DNA of 6,189 bases from Actinomycetes bacterium (GTDB lineage: Bacteria > Actinomycetota > Actinomycetes > Mycobacteriales > Mycobacteriaceae), in contig JAEWGK010000073.1 in NCBI GenBank assembly GCA_023388385.1, forward strand, positions 1-6,189, given 5' to 3'. Shown here in pieces: positions 5,177 through 6,189 of the stretch (position 1 is the stretch's first letter; each line of letters opens with the position of its first letter). The notes beneath the pieces were generated by a model. The model was not told the DNA's origin, searched no databases, and saw nothing but the letters and a program-made list of their open reading frames with translations. Position numbers and translations under genes: made by a program.

Positions 5177-5209
5177 CACAGAACATGACGGTTTCCTCAT
5201 GATTCTGTG
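5177..5209 (+). repeat. 12-bp inverted repeat with one bulge upstream of fas
   Basis: CACAGAACATGA (5177-5188) is the reverse complement of TCATGATTCTGTG (5197-5209) except for one extra base (A5202), with an 8-nt spacer CGGTTTCC. The arms are A/T-rich compared with their surroundings, so chance pairing is unlikely. The repeat ends 125 bp before the fas start. It could be an operator for a dimeric regulator or a leader-RNA hairpin. Fas genes in this order are known targets of the TetR-type regulator FasR, but I cannot say that this is its site. Confidence 0.5.
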
Positions 5210-5334
5210 GCAAGGTCGTTTACCGGTGGAAATGGTTTCGCGCGTCCGGGCCGGGAGGAGCCCGGACCGCGGCCGTGTCCGCCGCACGACAGCCCCGGCG
5301 AACCGGGGGACCCCGAGAACGAGGAGCCATCAGC

Positions 5335-6189
5335 GTGACCGTCACCCCGGCCCAGGAACACCGCACCGCCGCCGACGCCCTGTCGATCTTCCGCACCGAA
5401 GGACCACGGCCGGCCGCCCGCCGGACCATCGCCCCGACCCTGGCGCAGCGCCTGTCCGGCGGCGAAACCTTCGCCCTGAGCTTCTCCGGCCAGGGCTTCC
5501 CGTGGCTGGAGACCCTGACCACCTGCGTCCTCGCCGGCGTCGACGGACGGCTGCGGCGCCTGCTCGAGGAGGCGGAGGTGATGCTCGCCCCCGTCGCCGA
5601 CCGCCTGGCCGGGCAGCGCCCCGACGGCTTCGACCCGATCGGATGGGCCGCCGTCGCCGCCGGGGCGGCTGCCGCCGACGCCGATCCCGTCGCCGGGACC
5701 GATGCCGCCGCCGCCGCGGAGAAGGCCACCGCCGCCGCGGCCGCCCTCGCTGCGCTGCCCGACACGGCATCCCCGGCCGTCAGCGTCCCCGGCATCGCCG
5801 CCGCGCAGATCGCCATGCTCGACCTGCTCGGGGCCCAGGGCGTCCCGGCCGCGGGGGCCGTCGCCGCCATCGGCCACTCCCAGGGCGTCCTCGGCGCCGC
5901 CGTCGCCAGGGACCCGGACTCCGCGGCGCAGGTGCTCGCCGTCGCCCAGATCCTCGGCGCCTGCGTCGCCCGCCACGGCCGCATGACCGGCCTCGCCGCC
6001 GGCCCCGAGGGCACTCCCATGCTGTCGGTGCGCGGCGCCGCCCCGGAGCAGGTGCGCCCGCACCTGGCCGGGGACGCGGTCATCGGGCTCGTCAACGGCC
6101 ACGAGGCCGTGGTCGTCGTCGGCGAGCCCGCGGACCTCGCGGCAACGGCGGCCGACCTCGACGCCGCCGCGGCCGCCGATGCGGAGGAG
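5335..6189 (+). CDS. fas: Type I fatty acid synthase, N-terminal acyltransferase domain; 3' end outside window
   Basis: The first 285 codons of what should be a giant multifunctional synthase (about 3000 residues in relatives), open to the right edge without a stop. The protein begins VTVTPAQEHRTAADALSIF. SFSGQGFPWLETL (residues 49-61) and GHSQG (180-184, catalytic nucleophile S182) identify the acetyl-transferase domain that opens bacterial FAS-I. In known proteins this is followed by ER, DH, malonyl/palmitoyl transferase, ACP, KR and KS domains. The enzyme makes long-chain acyl-CoAs de novo in the cytosol, feeding phospholipids and mycolic acids. The start is GTG at 5335, with GAGGAG (5321-5326) 8 nt upstream. 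An Ala-rich segment (about 105-142) lies between the two AT motifs. Corynebacteria may carry one or two FAS-I genes; this neighbourhood resembles that of fasB in C. glutamicum, from memory. Confidence 0.92.
   Translation, partial: MTVTPAQEHRTAADALSIFRTEGPRPAARRTIAPTLAQRLSGGETFALSFSGQGFPWLETLTTCVLAGVDGRLRRLLEEAEVMLAPVADRLAGQRPDGFDPIGWAAVAAGAAAADADPVAGTDAAAAAEKATAAAAALAALPDTASPAVSVPGIAAAQIAMLDLLGAQGVPAAGAVAAIGHSQGVLGAAVARDPDSAAQVLAVAQILGACVARHGRMTGLAAGPEGTPMLSVRGAAPEQVRPHLAGDAVIGLVNGHEAVVVVGEPADLAATAADLDAAAAADAEE

Larger units (their letters stand above)
5005..5334 (+). other. Intergenic region: terminator-like palindrome, inverted repeats and fas leader
   Basis: This 330-bp stretch between the 80-residue ORF and the FAS gene shows no coding pattern I trust. 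Left to right it holds a 20-nt perfect palindrome (5014-5033), a 14-nt palindrome (5033-5046) and an A/T-rich spot with CATAAT (5055-5060). A G-rich segment (about 5065-5165) follows, then a long inverted repeat (5177-5209) and a second relatively A/T-rich segment (about 5180-5240). The fas ribosome binding site GAGGAG is at 5321-5326. The fas promoter must lie here unless transcription reads through from the tRNA, but I cannot place it with certainty. Confidence 0.7.

Noticed and set aside
5197..6102. Minus-strand frames of about 300 residues opposite the start of fas
   Set aside because: They are Gly- or Ala/Arg-rich shadows of the FAS acyltransferase coding sequence, with no family motif.

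Overview
The window (roughly 70% G+C by eye, very strong G/C bias at third codon positions) is chromosomal DNA from a high-GC actinobacterium of the Mycobacteriales, most probably Corynebacterium or a close relative. The main evidence is gene order. A P1-family peptidase, glutamate racemase, a metallo-beta-lactamase-fold phosphodiesterase, RNase PH and an RdgB/HAM1 pyrophosphatase are followed by a convergent pair encoding a DUF3817 protein and an LprD-like protein. This matches the Rv1333/Rv1338-Rv1343c neighbourhood of Mycobacterium tuberculosis as I remember it. The start of a bacterial type I fatty acid synthase (FAS-I) gene to the right points to corynebacteria. I see no mobile element, CRISPR array, phage gene or obvious foreign segment.

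Layout. Positions 1-569 hold the 3' part of the P1 peptidase gene, overlapping murI (566-1405) by 4 bp. After a 60-bp gap with two hairpins comes the MBL phosphodiesterase gene (1466-2224), then a 55-bp gap and the rph-rdgB pair (2280-3794, 15-bp gap). rdgB converges, with only 13 bp between stop codons, on a minus-strand operon read right to left: the LprD-like gene (4613-4188) and the DUF3817 gene (4191-3808), overlapping by 4 bp. Divergent from that operon lies tRNA-Leu(UAG) (4679-4760). An unrecognised 80-residue ORF begins one nucleotide after the mature tRNA end. A 330-bp non-coding region (5005-5334) holds a strong hairpin and several inverted repeats and leads into the FAS-I gene (5335 to beyond the right edge).

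How the genes relate. The set is mostly housekeeping: D-glutamate for peptidoglycan (MurI), cyclic nucleotide turnover (MBL protein), RNA 3'-end processing (RNase PH), removal of ITP/XTP-like nucleotides (RdgB), a leucine tRNA, and fatty acid synthesis. MurI and FAS both feed envelope synthesis, and the two small membrane proteins may be envelope-linked, but no single pathway unites the region.

The least explained material is in the control regions. It includes a 12-bp inverted repeat with one bulge, 126-158 bp upstream of the fas start, and a recurring GAACAT/ATGTTC motif in the same region. Possible leaderless starts have a -10-like hexamer 6-7 nt before the start codon. The abutting tRNA and ORF are also unusual. 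All of these are inferences from sequence pattern alone.
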